Origin: Triplophysa rosa
Lineage: Eukaryota; Chordata; Actinopteri; Cypriniformes; Nemacheilidae
Length of the DNA stretch: 64,000 bases
NCBI RefSeq assembly: GCF_024868665.1
Contig: NC_079890.1
Span: 30,572,179-30,636,178, forward strand
Direction of reading: 5' to 3'
A program made the position numbers and the translations under genes. Shown here one piece after another: positions 23,095-34,527 of this stretch (positions within the stretch are counted from its first letter, which is position 1; each line of letters begins with the position of its first letter). A model generated the notes under the pieces. It was not told where the DNA came from. It made no database searches and saw nothing but the letters and a program-made list of their open reading frames with translations.

Positions 23095-23262
23095 GGAAGG
23101 AGGGACATGCTGTCAAAGAGTCCTCGCCGCTGAGGGGGATCGCGGTGCCGAAGACTTCGGGCAGCGCGGACGACTGAAGTCCGCGAGCGGTTGCCCGAGG
23201 CGGTGGTGCTGGCGCGTGTGCCCGGACGGGGCGAAGACCTCGCGCCGTGTCCGCGCCGTGTC

Positions 23263-23625
23263 CTGGGTCTGAGGTGGGGTGGCTGCCGTCCGCGAGGGAG
23301 CGGAGAGGTCAGCCCCGCTTGCCGATGGCCGGAGCCTGCTACCGTCCGCCGGATCGGGGAGGAGCAGGAAGCGGGGGACCTGCTGCCGGCTGCCCTCGGT
23401 CGGAGGAGCCACCGCCGGCCGCCAGGACATGAGGACCTCGCTGCCGTGCCCCTGGGTCTGAGGTGGGGTGGCTGCCTTCCGGGAGGGAGCGGTGGAGTCA
23501 GCCCCGCTTGCCATGGGACGGAGCCTGCTGCCATCCGCCGCGTAGGGGAGGAGCAGGAAGCGGGGGACTTCCTGCCGGCTGCCCTTATCCGGAGGAGCCA
23601 TCGCCGGCCACCAGGGGGTGGAGGA
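23263..23625 (+). repeat. Tandem duplication inside the LTR element interior
   Basis: Two successive units of about 189 and 170 bp both start CTGGGTCTGAGGTGGGGTGG. They share GTCAGCCCCGCTTGCC and GAGGAGCAGGAAGCGGGGGA. The duplication is GC-rich and makes long open frames on both strands (for example 23191-23874 plus and 23058-23918 minus), which are best explained by composition. Confidence 0.85.
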
Positions 23626-23889
23626 GGAGCAAGGGAGCGTCCAGTATCACCGCATGGCATCGCGAGGAAGAGCCTGGTTGAGGACCGAGCGACAGCGTGT
23701 CGGGGAACCGGACTAATTTTTTTTTCTTCTCTGCCCTCTCCCGCCCCTGTCGCCCCTGGTGCTTCCGTCTCCGTTCTCTCGTCTCGTCGGTCCATACCCC
23801 CAGGTGCTGGGGCCATTGGGACTGGCCCCCCGGGGGGGAGTAGGCACAGTCCTGTGGGTACCCCCGGCCTGTGAGGGGCGATGGGGGTA

Positions 23890-24200
23890 TGTGACGAGGG
23901 AGGCGTGACGAGAGCCATGGGAGGAGCAAGCGAGGCCGGTGATGCGATTGATAATGAGCGTCAACTGGGCGCCACCGGCCTCGTATCTCCCACAGAGGAG
24001 ATCGGAAGCATAAAAGGCAGAGCGGCAGGAGCATACGGCGAGAGAGGACCGGGCCCGGACATTAGTTAAGTTTTGTTTATGTTTGTGTTGTTATGTTGGC
24101 TTGTTACTTTTGTATTTTTGGTGTATTTATTTTTGATTAAATGTTTTGAATGTTCGCCGGTTCCTGCCTCCTTCCTTTCGTTTTATTGAGCTTTATTACA
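23890..24200 (+). repeat. 3' LTR
   Basis: It starts TGTGACGAGGGAGGCGTGAC after the purine-rich GAGGGGCGATGGGGG tract and ends TTTATTACA, repeating the 5' LTR. It lacks the GCCGGC-rich insert of the 5' copy. Confidence 0.87.
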
Positions 24201-24385
24201 GTCACTGTATGTTTTTATATACTGTATGTATTCAATATAAACAAATGTGTACATATAACCGTTTATGTGATTAAAAATATTATTTTTCATTGAGAAACTG
24301 CTCAAGTTGAGTCGTCTAAAGCATTTAAGGTGGCACAGCACTAGATATAATTTTATTGCAATTTTCAAATATTGTATTTATGTCT

Positions 24386-24788
24386 TGTTACGGTCGGGGT
24401 TCTTGAGTGAGCCTCCCTCTATGTGATGTCATGGATGTGTCATTCTCATACCCTGTTTGGGTTGGATCCTTTGTGCACATGTGTCTCATTAACGGATCCA
24501 TTATAAAGGGATGCTGAGATGGAGCAGAAGTGGAGAGAGATCCACCAGCAAACAAGTTATTTTCTTTTGGGTTGCTTTAGTCGTAAGTTATTATTGTGGG
24601 TGATTATTTGAGGTCTATTTCTTTTAGATCATTTTGATTCGTTGAGTTTGGTAAGATGTGTGTTTCCTTAATGTGTTCTTTGGTCATTTTGGTTGGAATA
24701 AAAGTTTTTGCATGGTATTTAGGTTGCACGTGTCTGTTCTTTATGTTGTGTTCCCTTTTCTGCTGAATTTAAATAAAGGGTCGTAACA
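24386..24788 (+). mobile_element. Solo LTR (TGTTACG...CGTAACA)
   Basis: The segment starts TGTTACGG and ends CGTAACA, a perfect 7-bp terminal inversion in TG...CA form. GTCT is duplicated on both sides (24382-24385, 24789-24792). A TATA-like TTATAAAGGG lies at 24501-24510 and AATAAA at 24772-24777. No internal region or partner LTR is present, so it is probably a recombination product. Confidence 0.82.
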
Positions 24789-24792
24789 GTCT

Positions 24793-25237
24793 TCACAGTA
24801 ATAAAAAAAGAATATTAATACTGTTTTGTAAAAAATAGTTGCTGACATTATCACCTGAACGAGTCTACTGGCTCCGCTAGCTCCACTGGACCTTTTTTCT
24901 GTTCTACCTTAAAGCATCAGCACACTCGGACTCCTACCACTACAGTCACTTGCACATAGCCTGAATATTTTTATTGAAATTATTTGTATGATAGTATTTG
25001 TAATGCTTTTGACAGAAAATCGACAGAATAAAGAAAAGGGTTTGGTTGAAGTCATGACTACGGTTGTTGTGCTTCTCTCAGCTGGCTTTCTGATTGGGTA
25101 GCGTTTCGTTCCAACTGACAATCGACAGAGCTCTTGTGCATTTGTCCTCAGGGTTTCCCCGGCCCGCACATTAGGATTAAACATTGAATGTTGAATATTT
25201 ACGATTCGTGATCAGGGCTCTGATGTTCTTCCAATCT
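24793..25237. other. Gene-free spacer
   Basis: I see nothing identifiable in this 445-bp stretch between a solo LTR and a MITE. The 91-codon minus-strand frame at 24909-25184 has no recognisable motif. Confidence 0.4.
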
Positions 25238-25924
25238 GGGGTGCATTTCCCAAAAGCATCGTTAGCCAACTGTGGTTGCAAGTTCTGTCGTTACCTGCAT
25301 AGTTGAACGATTCAGTGTTTCCTGAGATCATAGTTCCAACAAACATTCGCAAACAGCATCGCAAGGTTGCATGGTTGGAACTGCTCTTGACCTGTGGTTA
25401 GAGGCATAGTTTTATGACATGTAGACTTGCATACATCATGCTTTTGAGCAAGGTAAGCAAGCAACATGCAGTGCATTCTATATCCATCATTCTAAATTCA
25501 TAAATTCAATTTTAGATCTTTTAGTTTGTCAAGAAAATAGAAGCGTTGTTTTTAAAAGTGCGCATGCGTGTGGGCCTTCGTGCTCTAGGACCCTGGTGAA
25601 TCCCTGGGTGGAGTTACGAGGAAACTTATGAATGAGTTAAATATCGTGGAATAAAACAATAGAGAGCAAAAATACGATAACAAAATTAGTTTTCAGAAGC
25701 AGTGTACATTATTTACAGCAATAATATGACATTAAATCGATCTAAACTGATTAATTAGAAGACGGTATTACTCCACCACCTATGTGACGTCATCAACTAC
25801 TGTATGTTGCTGAACCAACATGTTTTTGGGAAACAGTCGTGAGTAGCTAGTTAGTTTCTCAAATGATGCATCGTACTATGGTGGTTAACCAGCGAGTTAT
25901 GTCGTTGTTCTGGAAACGCACCCC
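25238..25924. mobile_element. MITE with GGGGTGCATTTCC ends
   Basis: The left end is GGGGTGCATTTCCCAAAAGC and the right end, inverted, is GGGGTGCGTTTCCAGAAC. Inner blocks (GTTAGCCAACTGTGG and CCACCATAG) also pair partly. I recall this as a frequent teleost MITE family. No transposase frame is present and the TSD is unclear. Confidence 0.75.
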
Positions 25925-26248
25925 AGGTTCATTCACTCTTAACACACTTCACACCACAGGAAAATCTGATAAAATAATCTGTAGAGCCGTTTAAGATCAT
26001 CAGGACTTTACCTAGGATGGACGGAATGGGAGAAATTGGCCCGATTATCTTGTGGTGAGGCCCCGGCATTATTGAGATGTTAAAGCCTACACCTACCCCT
26101 GACCTTACCCTAAACCTAAACTTTATGAATAAAAATGAATTTTAAGTCTTAAATCAATTTTATTGAAAACAAATACCTTTATGATCTGTAATGTGGTAGA
26201 AAAATATAAAAGAGCATTTTCAGTGCCAAAGCTATACAGACTTTACAC
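25925..26248. other. Short spacer between two transposons
   Basis: Unique AT-rich sequence with no feature I can name. Its last 8 bp (CTTTACAC) are the left target copy of the next hAT. Confidence 0.4.
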
Positions 26249-27249
26249 CAGGGCTAGTCAACTGGCGGCCGGCGGGCCAAATGCGGCCCGCCAATCATCT
26301 TTTCCTGGCCCGCCTTAACATTTCAAATAAGTGGAGAGACTTTAAGAACGGTGTGCTTTAAATGCACGTCCTCCTGAGACGCCACATCTTTAAAAGTCCA
26401 AAACGCTGCTACATTCAATACGAAAGTAATTCCCGCGGCTCATAATGTTTTACGTCTTATAAAGCGATTTGATCGGTCAGTCCAAGAAATTTCGCGATAG
26501 GTCACGTTCTAAAATGCTTTTTGTGCCCTTGAAAGTAGGCTAACTGTAGGATGGGTACACCACGTGAACGGTTGTCTCAGATAAGGGGAAAACGGTGTTG
26601 TTTTTATTACTGCATTCATTATGAATAACGGCTCTATTTTTACGAAAAACAGCTGTTCTCCCCCCAGAACTCACACACTATGCAAAGGCTCTGCCCTAAA
26701 AGTGCGTGGGGCACATGAATGCAATTGGAATTCACCCGAAGATGTGATAATAGCTTTCAGTTTCTTGCACAGATCAATTGACTCGCTTTATAAGACGCTA
26801 ATTTAACGTCACAAGGGGCAGGGATTACTTTTGTGTTGAATGTATTTGCGTTTTTTACTTTTATTGATTTAACTTTAATTAATTCAACCAAATATCTTCA
26901 GAAATATCTTCTTGAAAAAACAATGCCACCCACATCTCGATGTACTGGAGAACTGTGGGTGAGTAAATTAGTAGCAGTTTTTGGGTAAAGTAATACATTA
27001 AGGAATATAAAATACAATTAAAAAGACAATATCCCTTTTAATTTAATATCATGAAAAGGCACAAATACTGGATGCAATATTTGTGTGCATGTTTTAATCA
27101 TGGCCTATAAGTAACAGCAACAAAAACAGTATAAAAGGAACAAAACGCAATAAATAACAGAAGAAATGAGAATATGGTAAAAAACTGGCCCGCATCCTAT
27201 TTATACTTTTGGAATCTGGCCCTCAAAGAAAAGTAGTTGAAGACCCCTG
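26249..27249. mobile_element. hAT (Charlie-like) transposon, non-autonomous
   Basis: The left end is CAGGGCTAGTCAACTGGC and the right end, inverted, is CAGGGGTCTTCAACTAC. Flanks are CTTTACAC (26241-26248) and CCTTACAC (27250-27257), an 8-bp duplication with one mismatch. GGCCCGCC-rich subterminal sequence is typical of hAT-Charlie. No transposase similarity is visible in the 1.0-kb interior. Confidence 0.85.
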
Positions 27250-27257
27250 CCTTACAC

Positions 27258-29834
27258 CATTGGAGTCGCTGTTTGAAATGGTGTCGTTCTTGCACTTTCT
27301 CCATTCCAATCACATATGGATTGGGCTATTTGTACTCGGTGTACATAGCCACTCCGAAATTTTTAATGGTTTAATTTTAACCCCAAAAAGTTATATATTG
27401 CAGCTTTAATTTGTATATTTTATGCTCATATTTTGGGAAGTATATGTCATGCCAAAACAGCAAAGTTAAAGTAAAATAGAGAGGTTCTGGACTGGTCAAG
27501 GATTGTGCCAAAGTGAGTCAAAGACTTCAATATGTCAGATACTTAACACTGTCCATCGCTCAGACCCTGCTACTCCAACCCTTCCAACCCCTGAAAACCA
27601 GCTCTTTATCAAATGGTGGACCAGTCAACAGAAACATCAACCTAGTCACCTTTGAGATGTTTTGGATAAAGAAAAACATACCCGTGCAGTACTTCCCGAT
27701 AGCAGGACCAGCTAACGCCATGGCCCTGTCGTGTGCTGTAGTATTTCTCCTGCCAGTGGAGCTCAAGGTGCTTTGAAGTGGTGGAGTTGCTTCCAGATCA
27801 GTAGCTGCAGAAGTGCCACTGTTGTCAAGGGATGCCAGGCAGCCCAGTACTGTGAGAGTTAGAATCTGTGATGCTAAGCAGCGAGAAATAAAACCATTAT
27901 ATGAATCATCTATGGTGTACTCACTGAGCTGTTGTGACAGCCCTTCTTCTGAGTACTGCACTGACGAACAGGAATCATGGATAGGATAGACTCATTTCTG
28001 TCTTAATGCCTGCTGTATACAGTATATGCCTGTGCCAAGAGGAACCCATAAATACACGATGGAAAAAACATTTGGATATAGCATTAGTCTGCTTGGGGGA
28101 CAAATGAAAACTACTAAAAATAGTCAAATAATTTTAAATAGTTTAAAATAAATAGATCTTATTTAATTAAAATGATGTATTGTTTTTTGACATTCTCAAA
28201 CTATTTATATTTATATTAACAGTTTATATTATTTTCACAATTAAGTTCATTTCATATTGATGAATTTCACAATATGAAATAAGGAAAAGAAAAATTTGAG
28301 TAATTTTATGCCAAGAACAAATAATTTACAAAGATTGCACAGCTAAATCTCCAATGAGCTCAATCAGGTGTTTCCCATCCCCTTGTTCATGTTTTAAAGT
28401 CCTGAATCAATCAGATGCTTTGCATTCATTGTTAAGACACATTTACAGCTCATGCAGAGCATTTCTTGTTTTATTTACAAAGGAATTCCTCTATTTTCAC
28501 TTCCTACTGAATTAAGTCTCATAGGAGAGAGATGAAAGTTCCTTCCATCAAAAGTTATAATTGTGTTGTGCATGTTTTGCAGAAAGGCAAGGGTCTGACT
28601 ACAACTCTACAACAAGAAAATGAATCTTGATAATATAATCAGCTTTGTGTCTGTGAATTCAACCAGTTATGAGTATACTGTACATCTGAAGTCATTTGTA
28701 TTACAGGCAATTTACATCTGAATATTTACATCTCAGATGCAATCACGCCTGCTAGGTATGCCATGAAATTATGGAAGCATATTGGTAGCAATTATCAAAT
28801 TGAAATGCAATTTGCAAAATGGCAATGCAGTATGTAAAATGACAATGCATTTATGTCTTTAAATATACATTTAAAATAACATATGTGCTCTAATTCGTGT
28901 GCATGCGATTTAATGCTTTTATCAGCTCTGTCTGCAGCCTCACATCGATAATTGCTACCAATATGTTTCCATATGAAATATGAGTTTAGAGCTAAATGGT
29001 TTATATTACACTCCCAAGCACTACCCTTTCTCTTCTTTTATTTCAATGTAATGCTTTCATAATGCCAAGCCCCTATATGATAATGTGACGCTGTCAAAGG
29101 TGACAGGAGCGCATTTTAAATGCTAAGCAGATAATGTTTGCTAAATAGCGAAACACAGCACAAATCCCATGATGGTTCACCCCTCGATTTTAATTTGAAA
29201 AGAGCTTAATAGTAATACTCACCTTAGTCCGATGAATAATGCAACCCTCTCATTTCAGGTGAGTGCAAATACCTCTGGAATGCAAAATAATGGAACTATT
29301 TTATTATTTTGGCAAAACTCGTACAGCTGGATTAATACTTTTAATCAACAGTTTATGCCAGAGAAGTTATAAAAATGTAATGCAATTACAGAAAGCAAAT
29401 TAAATGTTTTTAAATTAAACTGCCTAAACCCTGATAAAAAATAAATGAATAATATAACTATAATGACTAATGCTTTTTCCTCTTTCTCATTTATTCCTTC
29501 TGCTTTTTTACCAAAGCGAGTTTTTTAGCCTCCCAATATTTACATTTTCAAAGCACAGACAGAAGAAAAGAATGATGTTATGATGAAATAAAAACATTTG
29601 CCAAGTGTTTCTGTGAGCAGTTGCCGTAATAAGGAGCAATGATACTAGAATATATCTAATTTAATGTTCATTATGAAAAGAGGGTTATTTTGCATTATGA
29701 ATACCTATGGAAAATATGTAATACTTTTAATGAGGATTAAGCCAGCTCCAGCAATAAAGGTTTCCTAGCGCATTGAGAGAATTGAGGAGAGCAATATGCC
29801 CTTTAGAAAGATAAAGATGGCCTTCTTTACTACA
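27258..29834. other. Gene-free region with one unrecognised minus-strand frame
   Basis: A 133-codon minus-strand frame lies at 27560-27961, with an overlapping 87-codon plus frame. The patch is locally less AT-rich. No domain could be assigned, and neither frame shows splice sites or an obvious transposon context. The remaining 1.9 kb is strongly AT-rich and featureless. Confidence 0.4.
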
Positions 29835-29840
29835 GAAATC

Positions 29841-30679
29841 TGTCGTGATCTCAGTCTTGTCGTGTGGTCTTTTTGTGTCTAGTGGGAATGTTTGTTTCGT
29901 TTTGTCGAACTCTTGGAGAACTGTTCTGACGGCTCTCCACGTGTTCGGTGTCTGCGTCACTTGCCCCGCCCCCCCGTGTCTCCCCGTCAGGCTTTCCCCT
30001 CACCGGTGTTCTATTACCTCATCACCTGCACTCCTGTAGCTTGTCCTGTTTAGTAGCCTCCCCTGGTTCCTTATGATTTGTTCACCTGTTAGTTATTTCC
30101 CGCTGTTAGGTCCCTTCTATTTAAACCCTCTTGTTTTCTCGTCTTGTGTCAGACCGTTGCGTGTTATTACCAGCTCTGACTGCCCCAGTCTAGCGTGTTC
30201 TAGTACTGTTATCTAGTCTTAGTCTTAGTCTTAGTCTTAGTCTTAGTCTTAGTCTTAGTCTTAGTCTTAGTCTTAGTTATCTTGTCCTAGTTTTCTTTGT
30301 TTCTTCACATTGCTCCAGTGCCTTTTTGCTTCTCTGTCATCTACTCCTGTGCCCCTCAGTACCCATTGGCGTCTCGGACCTCTGCACTACCCGACATTAC
30401 TTCTCCAGCGATCACCCCTGCTGTTCGTATTCTGCCAGCGGGTCGAGCCTTCTCCCCGCTGAGCGTGCTCCTCCGAGGAGCCAGGATTCCTCGTTCGGAT
30501 TCTTCTGCTGATTCTCACCGTGAGTGCCGCCGAGTCGAGCTAGCTCTCCACGGACTCACGTGTTTCCCGTGCTCAAGGCCGGTGTCGCCTGGTGTTTCTG
30601 TTGGACTATTCCTAATAAAATCTGCTTCATTACCCGCATTTGAGTCTCTGAACCGTTTCTGCCTTCCATGGTCATGACA
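29841..30679 (+). mobile_element. Solo LTR, Gypsy-like, with hexamer repeat (TSD GAAATC)
   Basis: It starts TGTCGTGATC and ends GGTCATGACA (terminal inversion TGTCRTGA). GAAATC is duplicated at 29835-29840 and 30680-30685. A CTATTTAAACC box near 30118 and AATAAA at 30614-30619 fit promoter and polyadenylation signals. There is no internal region. Open frames inside it on both strands are not genes. Confidence 0.85.
30214..30277 (+). repeat. (TAGTCT)n tandem hexamer array
   Basis: About ten and a half near-perfect copies of TAGTCT lie downstream of the TATA-like box of the solo LTR. A comparable but shorter hexamer run (TCATCG/TCATAG) lies at 43834-43862 in another LTR fragment. Confidence 0.93.
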
Positions 30680-30685
30680 GAAATC

Positions 30686-31514
30686 AGTTAAAACTGCCAA
30701 TTCCCATCGATTAGGCATGCTGGAGACAAAAGCCAACAGGGATTCAAAGCAATATAGATACCATTAAGATATTTCAAAAACAAAATGGTGGAAGGTTTTC
30801 TCTTCCTTTTAACACTCTTGAATATTGATTGCTATTGAAATACACAAAACAAATTTAATGTGATTAAACACCTTGATCTATATCCAGTGTTTTGACGTAT
30901 AGTTTTTTATGTTTCCAGTGAACAAAGCTATGACTTCTTTATCAAATGGACTATGTCTGAATACTTTCTACTGACTGAATAAATAAACATTATATGCATG
31001 ATTGTCACTTATCATCTTTCCCTGTGAGTTTGGCACTGCGATGAGATGTCATACATGAGCAAAGGCAAAAATTCCAGTCCTCCATCTTCTTTTCATACTG
31101 ACATATATTCTCAGTTTGATTCTCAATTGTATGAGGTAATCTCTTGGCATCATGCAGAAGCTTACATCATTTCTATAGCAACTGATATAGACATACTAGA
31201 TATTGACTGCACTGTCTGCAAACAGTCTGAACGGATCTGATTTCATCACTGGCAAAATTGCAGTGAGGACAGTAGACTGATGATCGTAAAATCAGGTAAA
31301 TGTTGCTAGTTACAAACTCAACGTTCACATGAGGCTAATTGTCAAAAACACTCATAAGGGTTTCAGGTTTTGCTTTTACATTTTTGTGGTAAGTTAATCA
31401 TTATTATAACTTTTTATTTTATTTTGTTTGTTCATTGTTTATTTATTTAAAATGATATTCTGTTAGATATAATTTTGACCTTTGACTACCATAGTGGGAA
31501 CATTTTATTTTTTC
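30686..31514. other. Gene-free spacer
   Basis: AT-rich sequence with no gene, RNA or repeat end that I can support. Confidence 0.4.
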
Positions 31515-31696
31515 TGTTGAACACAAAAGAAGATATTTTGAAGAATGTAGGAAAGCAAACAGTTAATTTTTCCTACTATGGAAGTCAATGGTGACCAAGA
31601 ACTGTTTGGTTACTTACAATCATTCTTCCAAATATCTTTCTCTGTGTTCATCAGAAGTAAATGAAGACAGAATTTTTTAGTGTGAACCGGCCCTTT
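31515..31696. repeat. Foldback MITE fragment (GAAGATATTTTGAAGAATGT family)
   Basis: The blocks AAGAAGATATTTTGAAGAATG, CCAAGAACTGTTTGGTTAC and ATTCTTCCAAATATCTTTCTC recur at 52681-53130 and in part at 54620-54790. It ends near CCGGCCCTTTAAA, a degenerate form of the family's CCCTTTAA terminus. Confidence 0.7.
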
Positions 31697-31734
31697 AAAT
31701 ATAAATATTCACACACAAAATCTCTACTTTACAG

Positions 31735-31810
31735 ATGCAACCATGCTGTCTCTATTGGCCATGCCAGGAGGGTCTGCGCACTCAGGAAGGCCAGGTGACA
31801 CTGAAGAAAG
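31735..31810 (+). CDS. Candidate short exon (unidentified)
   Basis: A GC-richer 76-bp segment sits between an acceptor (CTACTTTACAG) and a GTAACA donor in otherwise AT-rich DNA. Two plus frames are open across it; one reads ATMLSLLAMPGGSAHSGRPG and the other starts ATGCAACCATGC. I recognise neither peptide. The segment is too short for an open frame to be strong evidence. If used in the ATGCAA frame, its end phase is compatible with the exon-like segment at 54357. Confidence 0.22.
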
Positions 31811-33396
31811 GTAACAACTCTGAAATTGTTTGTTTTGTAACATAATATGTAAAATGAATGCCTAAACAATAACATATTATCTGTTCTCAGATTGTTCTCA
31901 GAAACCTGGCTTTTATCTCTTTAAAATTTTAAATAACGTCAGTGAGCTTGTTTTCTTCTCTGGAAGACAAAAAGCCCAACTTTAAATACTCTTAACACAT
32001 AAAAAGCAAATTTTAGTTTGGGGATCTTTGGGGTGCCAATGGAGGCAGGTGTTCTGGAAAGTTATTTGAATGATTAAATCAAAGGCGAGGCGAAGTTATG
32101 TATGAAGAACCGTAGCATTTCAGTTTCATTGGCTGAAGGGAGCCATTACAATTTAAAATGAACTTTAATGTTCTTTCAGAGCAGCAGGTAATTTTGGTTG
32201 GGCCCCTACAATGTCAGCATGTGTGTTTGTAAAAGGGAGAGCGGAACAGAGAGAGAGGTCATAAAGCCATATTTTCAACCAAATGCAAATAGATCCATCC
32301 TTTACAAGCCCACATGGTGAATATATAAATGAGCAAATGTGTTTATGCATGTGTGGGTGTGTCCATATGTGTGTGCTTCTGTGCATTTGCATGTTCACAA
32401 GCATGCTTGTCCTTCTTGAGTGATATTAAGTGTAGCACAAACACCGAAGCAGGTTGCTGTTTCAACACTAAAAGCATAGGACAGCTGTTTGATGCTGATG
32501 AAATCTCGTTGGCATCCAACATTCTTATATTTAACAGCAAAGGACTTATATGCAAATAGACAAGGAGAGGGTGTACGAATGTCATGTCCACTTTCTCTTC
32601 AACGTCAGCATGATTATGATGTTGAAAAAGTATTCTTCATATATTACTACAGTTAAATAAAATATTACTGTATTACTGTACATCAAATATTAAGAGTTTA
32701 GTCTAGTCCACAGGTTTAGTATCTGTATTTAATATGGAAGCAATTGATACATTTATAGAATTTGAAGCTCATAAAATAGTTTGATTATAGAAGTCTACTA
32801 CACTATTTTAATTAGTTATAAATGATTCCTAAATTATGTTTAATTGACAATTCTGTACCAAGTTGTAACATATACCCAATTACAAATTATAAGTTTGACC
32901 AATACTTCTAGCTCATAAATGTAATTGATATATTGGATCATTGGTGTTTAACGCTGTGCATGTATTAAGATGTCACTCTTTTAAACCCGCCATGTTTTTG
33001 AATGATCTTGAGCAGACATTGCTGACATCGTTCTTGCCCATAATTCAGTAATGCTATAGATTGTATTTAGTCGTATCAACTGTACTTCACATATTTGTGA
33101 AAATTACTTAAAATAAATTTTGCCTCTTGATTTACCAGTAAGCTAAAAAATAAGTAGTGATGAAGTAGTGTCTCATAGTGTCTGCTCATGTGGTAGGTTA
33201 ATGACAAGATTGTTCATACCTGATTTTGGTCTTTTAAGAATAAGCATTCTATGGCCATAAAAAGATGATTGATTATAAGAGTATTGGTTAAACTGGTGTT
33301 GATGTCTGGCAAATTGGGTTATTCAAGCAATGTTTTAATATACTACAGTGATATGAAATTTACACTTCATAGAAGTTAACTCACAGTAGTAGTTTC
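31811..33396. other. Gene-free AT-rich region
   Basis: No gene, RNA or repeat termini were recognised. A loose TGTG-rich patch lies at 32338-32400. Confidence 0.45.
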
Positions 33397-33475
33397 AAAT
33401 TTTATTGTCACATACATAACCACAAACAGGATACAGTGAAATTCTTTGTACGTCGGTCTTCATACAGTATGCGGT
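33397..33475 (-). repeat. LINE-type 3' tail
   Basis: On the minus strand it ends AAAGAATTTCACTGTATCC ... TATGTGACAATAAAATTTG. The ATTTCACTG...GTGACAATAAA pattern is a familiar fish LINE/SINE 3' end. No coding part is attached. Confidence 0.5.
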
Positions 33476-33652
33476 TAAACTATATACTGTACAATAAAAA
33501 CATGGATGAAAGAATTAAGAAAATAAAAATGAAGACAGGGTTGTTTATCCCACTGAATTGGGTTACTTTTAAACTTTTGCCAAGTTGTTTTTATTCTGGT
33601 AAATAAAAGTGAATAGATTTTATACATTAGCGGTCATTCTTCAAGTTATTTA

Positions 33653-34212
33653 TTAAAGGGGTCAAATGACACGGCTAAAACAAATATTATCATTTGTTTT
33701 ACATGTAATGCAATGTGTATACACGATTTAAGGTTAAAAAACGCTGTATTTTCCACATACCGTGCATGTTTGTATCTCCTCTTTGCCCCGCATCTCTGAA
33801 ATGCACAAAGCTCATCGCTCTGAAAAGCGAGGTGTGCTATGATTGGCCAGTTAACCAGTGCGTAGTGATTGGTCAAATACTGCAAGCATGTGGCGGAAAT
33901 GTCACGCTTCTTACCATATTTGGAACATCAGGTTCCAAAGCAATTGTACTGACAGGTACGTCCATCTTACTTGCTTATACATTTGGGCGGTCTTAGTCAA
34001 ATCATACCACGAACTGACGTAGATTTGTGGGGGTGTGGTTACACGAGGCGTTTCATGCAGGTCTGGGTGAGCATTCACTTTTAGATAGGATGCATGTTTT
34101 GCTCCGACCATTAAATTTTTTGCAATTTTACGTGTCTAATACATGCATGGGCAACTTATAACACACCAAAGACACAGAAAAACACGTGTTTGCGCCATAT
34201 GACCCTTTTTAA
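33653..34212 (-). mobile_element. TTAAAGGGGTCA MITE, copy 2 (most complete)
   Basis: This inverted copy keeps both ends: TTAAAGGGGTCAAATGAC at the left and GCGCCATATGACCC...TTAA at the right. It aligns with 4501-4990 and 44237-44790 over most of its length, including AGGTTCCAAAGCAATTGTAC and GATTGGCCAGTTAACC. A similar 66-96 codon frame pair is open in the copies. That may be low divergence rather than coding. TTAA at both ends suggests a TTAA target. Confidence 0.8.
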
Positions 34213-34220
34213 ACAAAGTG

Positions 34221-34436
34221 GGTAACACCTTATTTTACTGTGCCCTTGTTACGCATGTTACATGTATTTACTATAGTATTTACTATAAATTATGCATAAT
34301 TACATGTAACTAACCCTAAACCAAACCCTAATCCTAACCCTAAACCTATAGTAAGTACATGTGGTTAATTTTTATTATGCAGTACTTAAATGTATATTTA
34401 CACTGTAACACGGGCACTGTAAAATAAAGTTTTACC
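34221..34436. mobile_element. hAT-type MITE with telomere-like core (TSD ACAAAGTG)
   Basis: Ends GGTAACACCTTATTTTACTG and, inverted, GGTAAAACTTTATTTTACAG enclose a 216-bp element. The perfect 8-bp duplication ACAAAGTG lies at 34213-34220 and 34437-34444. The middle contains AACCCTAA-type repeats, which are internal to the family and not a telomere remnant. Confidence 0.9.
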
Positions 34437-34527
34437 ACAAAGTGTTTTTACGATTACTACTATACAGTGATTTTCAAGTAGAAATTGTGTATGCGTAAAA
34501 GTGACTGTAAAATATGTATGTTAGGTA

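Larger units (their letters stand above)
22747..24200 (+). mobile_element. Non-autonomous LTR retrotransposon with tRNA-Phe PBS
   Basis: Two direct LTRs (22747-23075 and 23890-24200) flank an 814-bp GC-rich interior. A primer-binding site sits one base after the 5' LTR, and a purine-rich tract precedes the 3' LTR. No gag, protease, RT or integrase motifs are present in any frame, so it resembles TRIM-like elements that depend on another element's proteins. The LTRs differ at roughly a dozen positions plus one indel, suggesting a fairly recent insertion. A GTCAC direct repeat at 22748-22752 and 24201-24205 is a candidate TSD. Confidence 0.88.

Noticed and set aside
23058..23918. 286-codon minus frame and 227-codon plus frame in the LTR element interior
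   Set aside because: Both strands are open because the region is extremely GC-rich and duplicated. The peptides are Pro/Arg/Gly-rich low complexity without known motifs.
30214..30277. Possible CRISPR-like or satellite array
   Set aside because: It is a simple 6-bp tandem run inside an LTR, with no spacers and in a vertebrate context.
30297..30677. 126-codon plus frame
   Set aside because: It lies within the solo LTR, downstream of its promoter-like region, with no motif; LTR U5 sequence explains it.
34300..34360. AACCCTAA-like repeats suggesting an interstitial telomere
   Set aside because: The motif lies inside a 216-bp hAT MITE with perfect ACAAAGTG target duplications and is part of that family.
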